NCBI RefSeq assembly: GCF_008386395.1
Contig: NZ_CP043761.1
Span: forward strand, 3,038,001-3,102,000
Source of the DNA: Paenibacillus sp. 37
Lineage (GTDB): Bacteria; Bacillota; Bacilli; Paenibacillales; Paenibacillaceae
Length of the DNA stretch: 64,000 nt
Direction of reading: 5' to 3'
Shown here: in pieces, positions 62,296 through 64,000 of the stretch
Position numbering within the stretch: position 1 is the stretch's first letter
Layout of the letters: every line of letters starts with the position of its first letter
Notes under the pieces: model-generated
What the model was told of the DNA's origin: nothing
Seen by the model: only the letters and a program-made list of their open reading frames with translations
Databases searched by the model: none
Made by a program: the position numbers and the translations under genes

Positions 62296-62304
62296 TGTTA
62301 TAAT
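62296..62304 (+). promoter_or_regulatory. Extended -10 promoter of TerB_N gene
   Basis: TGTTATAAT is an extended -10 motif (TGnTATAAT), 59 bases before the start codon. The -35 region is weak. Its own promoter after the phytochrome terminator shows that the cassette to the right is a separate unit. Confidence 0.5.
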
Positions 62305-62362
62305 GATCCCTATGGATACACGTGTTCGTATTCTGCCTTGGAGGAGGGTGAGATAACGTTCT

Positions 62363-63940
62363 ATGAAAGACAACTCTAGACAATTGGAATTCATGGAGAT
62401 AGATCTGAGCGAAGAACCCGTAACAGCATCAGTTCCGGTTCCTGATCGTTCAACCATTGTGCAGTCTGCACATGATACGATGCAGCATCGTGGAGTCATA
62501 TTGTCCTCGGAGAAACGTTTTGTAGAGGAAGCAAAGCAATGGTCAGAGATGGAAGGAGATGTATCTCCCTGGGTTCCATTTATGAGCTACTGGCCAACGT
62601 ATGGTGTAATGAACGAAACCCAACGCAAGTGGTATATGTTTTGGAGGAAGGAAGTTCGTCAGGGGAGGTACCCGGATACTGATCTGTCCTATCTATTTGT
62701 TCATATATATGAGTTGATTAACGGCATTGGCTGGCAGAATGCTCAGGATGGTTATGATCAATTAAAGCAGCTATGGGTGAACTACCGTGAACGGCTTCCT
62801 CAATTAAATATATATATGCAAGAGTGGATGGTCGATTATGTGCTGGTCCATCAACTGGACATGTTTTTATCCGAGGTCATGGGCCTTTCGGGCGGTTATC
62901 TGCCAGCAGAGATGTTGGATAGGGAGCTGCAACGTATTCTGCAGGATAAGGTATCGGATATTTCGCTGAATATGCTGCAAAGATACTATGATTACGATAT
63001 TACACTCAGTAAGTTCTATAGAGATGGCGGTAAAGAAGTGATGGAGCAGTATATTCCACGGGTCACGGCCTTGGTTCATTCGTACCTGGAACGTACGCGA
63101 GAAGTTGGACTGTTGCCAGTGTTTCAACCCAATGATGAACGCACGGTGGAGCGCATACTGTTTCGCAAAGCGGTCTATGATGATTCGATCTATGGAAGAT
63201 CGGTATCATTCAGATATATGCCCATTGGTGAACAGGCTGAATTTGTACAGATGGTTACGCGGATCTATCGATGTACTGAAAATAAACTTCGTGAACTGCT
63301 CGGATTCAGAGGACGATTGCGTGGACAAACATTAGAGCCCGAACTTGCGAATCTGATTGAACGATACCTGGACAAAGCATACGCGACCGAGCAGGCTGAG
63401 GCTGTGGAGCAACCGGTGATCCGTATTGATACGGAGAAACTGGCATCGTTACAGCAGGAAAGTGAGTACGTGCGATTGGCGCTTACAATTGAGAATGATC
63501 ACCCTTCTGAAGTGAAGGATGACGAGGTTAACAACGCAGATATTACAAGCAATCGAGTAGATGCACTGGAAACAAGGAATGAGATCACTTCAACTGAAGG
63601 TCCCATGGGGCCAGCTCCATCTGCAGTAGAGATTGCAACAGGAGCGCAAGTAGAATCTATTAGGTTGCAGTGGGGCGAGTCTGCTGAGGCTGATCTGGAT
63701 GAAGAATGGCTGATCTTTGCCAAGGAACTCTCCCCTCAGCAGGTGCAGACGATTCATGTTCTACTTGGCGCAAGTCCAGATACGGAGCTGATGCGTCTGG
63801 CTGAGCAATATGGAACGATGCCTACGCTTTTGCTGGATGAAATTAATGATGTAGCTATGGAAACGATCGGTGATCTTCTGATTGATGGTGATCGGATTGT
63901 TCCTGATTATATAGATGTGTTCGAACATGTGAAGAGGTGA
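62363..63940 (+). CDS. TerB_N / TerB_C domain protein
   Basis: A 525-residue protein without signal or membrane helices. The region around residues 70-320 shows the TerB_N pattern: WVPFMSYWPTYGVMNETQRKWYMFWRKEVRQGRYPDTDLSYLFVHIYELING. An acidic, low-complexity linker (about 385-440) follows. The C-terminal ~85 residues (LDEEWLIFAKELSPQQVQTIHVLLG.. PTLLLDEINDVAMETIGDLLIDGD) fit TerB_C. From comparative genomics, TerB_N/TerB_C proteins occur in conserved gene neighbourhoods with P-loop ATPases and DEAD/DEAH helicases, thought to act in DNA processing or defence. GGAGGAGGGTGAG precedes the ATG. The next gene starts 7 bases after the stop. Confidence 0.8.
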   Translation: MKDNSRQLEFMEIDLSEEPVTASVPVPDRSTIVQSAHDTMQHRGVILSSEKRFVEEAKQWSEMEGDVSPWVPFMSYWPTYGVMNETQRKWYMFWRKEVRQGRYPDTDLSYLFVHIYELINGIGWQNAQDGYDQLKQLWVNYRERLPQLNIYMQEWMVDYVLVHQLDMFLSEVMGLSGGYLPAEMLDRELQRILQDKVSDISLNMLQRYYDYDITLSKFYRDGGKEVMEQYIPRVTALVHSYLERTREVGLLPVFQPNDERTVERILFRKAVYDDSIYGRSVSFRYMPIGEQAEFVQMVTRIYRCTENKLRELLGFRGRLRGQTLEPELANLIERYLDKAYATEQAEAVEQPVIRIDTEKLASLQQESEYVRLALTIENDHPSEVKDDEVNNADITSNRVDALETRNEITSTEGPMGPAPSAVEIATGAQVESIRLQWGESAEADLDEEWLIFAKELSPQQVQTIHVLLGASPDTELMRLAEQYGTMPTLLLDEINDVAMETIGDLLIDGDRIVPDYIDVFEHVKR

Positions 63941-63946
63941 TACGCA

Positions 63947-64000
63947 GTGACAGAACTTAAAATACCGAAGCGGCTGACCACCGCACTTGTAAATTCATTA
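63947..64000 (+). CDS. Probable ATPase of BrxC/BrxD (DUF2791) type, 3' end outside window
   Basis: Only 18 codons are visible, starting at GTG 63947 with GAGGTGA six bases upstream: (M)TELKIPKRLTTALVNSL. The start is tightly coupled to the TerB gene. A short IPKRLTTALxNSL-type N-terminus is what I recall for DUF2791 ATP-binding proteins that accompany TerB_N proteins. This identification rests on very few residues and on context. The presence of a coding start is much more certain than its family. Confidence 0.5.
   Translation, partial: MTELKIPKRLTTALVNSL

Overview
The window looks like a 64 kb piece of the chromosome of a Paenibacillus-type member of the Bacillales. The grounds are: strong AGGAGG-type ribosome binding sites and many TTG/GTG starts; Gram-positive families (Bce-type ABC/two-component module, OpuC-type osmolyte importer, ABC-F ATPase, Asp23/Gls24, YeeI, YqkB); a very large secreted glycoside hydrolase with a C-terminal S-layer-homology anchor; and a moderate base composition. 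This assignment is inference, since no rRNA or tRNA gene is present to fix it. I see no insertion sequence, prophage, integrase or CRISPR array.

Layout. 1-7000: 5'-truncated UbiD-type decarboxylase, HD-GYP phosphodiesterase, SRPBCC protein with a tiny membrane protein, MFS exporter divergent from its TetR regulator, and a 2-hydroxyacid dehydrogenase. 7000-12500: LacI regulator divergent from 2,3-butanediol dehydrogenase with matching operators, a secreted Asp-box protein and an old yellow enzyme. 12800-19000: a GH3 NagZ-like lipoprotein followed by a four-gene Bce-like response regulator/kinase/ABC module. 19000-24600: HpaB-type flavin monooxygenase, a second two-component system, an AI-2E family permease and an Asp23 protein. 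24500-36600: mostly small metabolic and regulator pairs (AraC/aldo-keto reductase, acyl-CoA synthetase plus M29 aminopeptidase, GyrI-like protein, leucine-rich-repeat protein, nitroreductase, M15 peptidase, YqkB, TetR with two target genes). 36700-41300: an apparent operon of an OpuC-type ATPase, a permease/binding-protein fusion, an atypical pyridine-nucleotide disulphide oxidoreductase and a DUF1349 protein. 41400-49500: SET-domain protein, ABC-F ATPase, and the 1741-residue GH43/FN3/SLH surface protein. 49500-57300: quinone reductase/HxlR pair, sulfite reductase cysJI, YeeI, and a transporter-Crp-transporter operon. 57800-62200: Nif3-like protein, then heme oxygenase and bacteriophytochrome, a likely red-light sensing unit. 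62300-64000: a TerB_N/TerB_C protein followed by the first 18 codons of a probable ATPase gene. This is the left end of what I read as a TerB/ATPase/helicase-type cassette that continues outside the window.

Much of the interest lies in regulatory DNA. Several divergent or local pairs carry matching palindromes (TetR/MFS, LacI/bdhA, TetR/NTF2-NmrA). One inverted repeat, GATACA-N3-TGTATC, sits at the predicted transcription start of two unrelated genes 9.4 kb apart. A 24-bp perfect palindrome with a full cre-type core lies upstream of the GH43 surface protein.

The best candidates for something not ordinary are the TerB cassette at the right edge, the phytochrome with a degenerate GGDEF output domain, the shared GATACA operator, and the transporter-Crp-transporter operon. 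All functional names come from motif and family recognition by eye; no database search was run.
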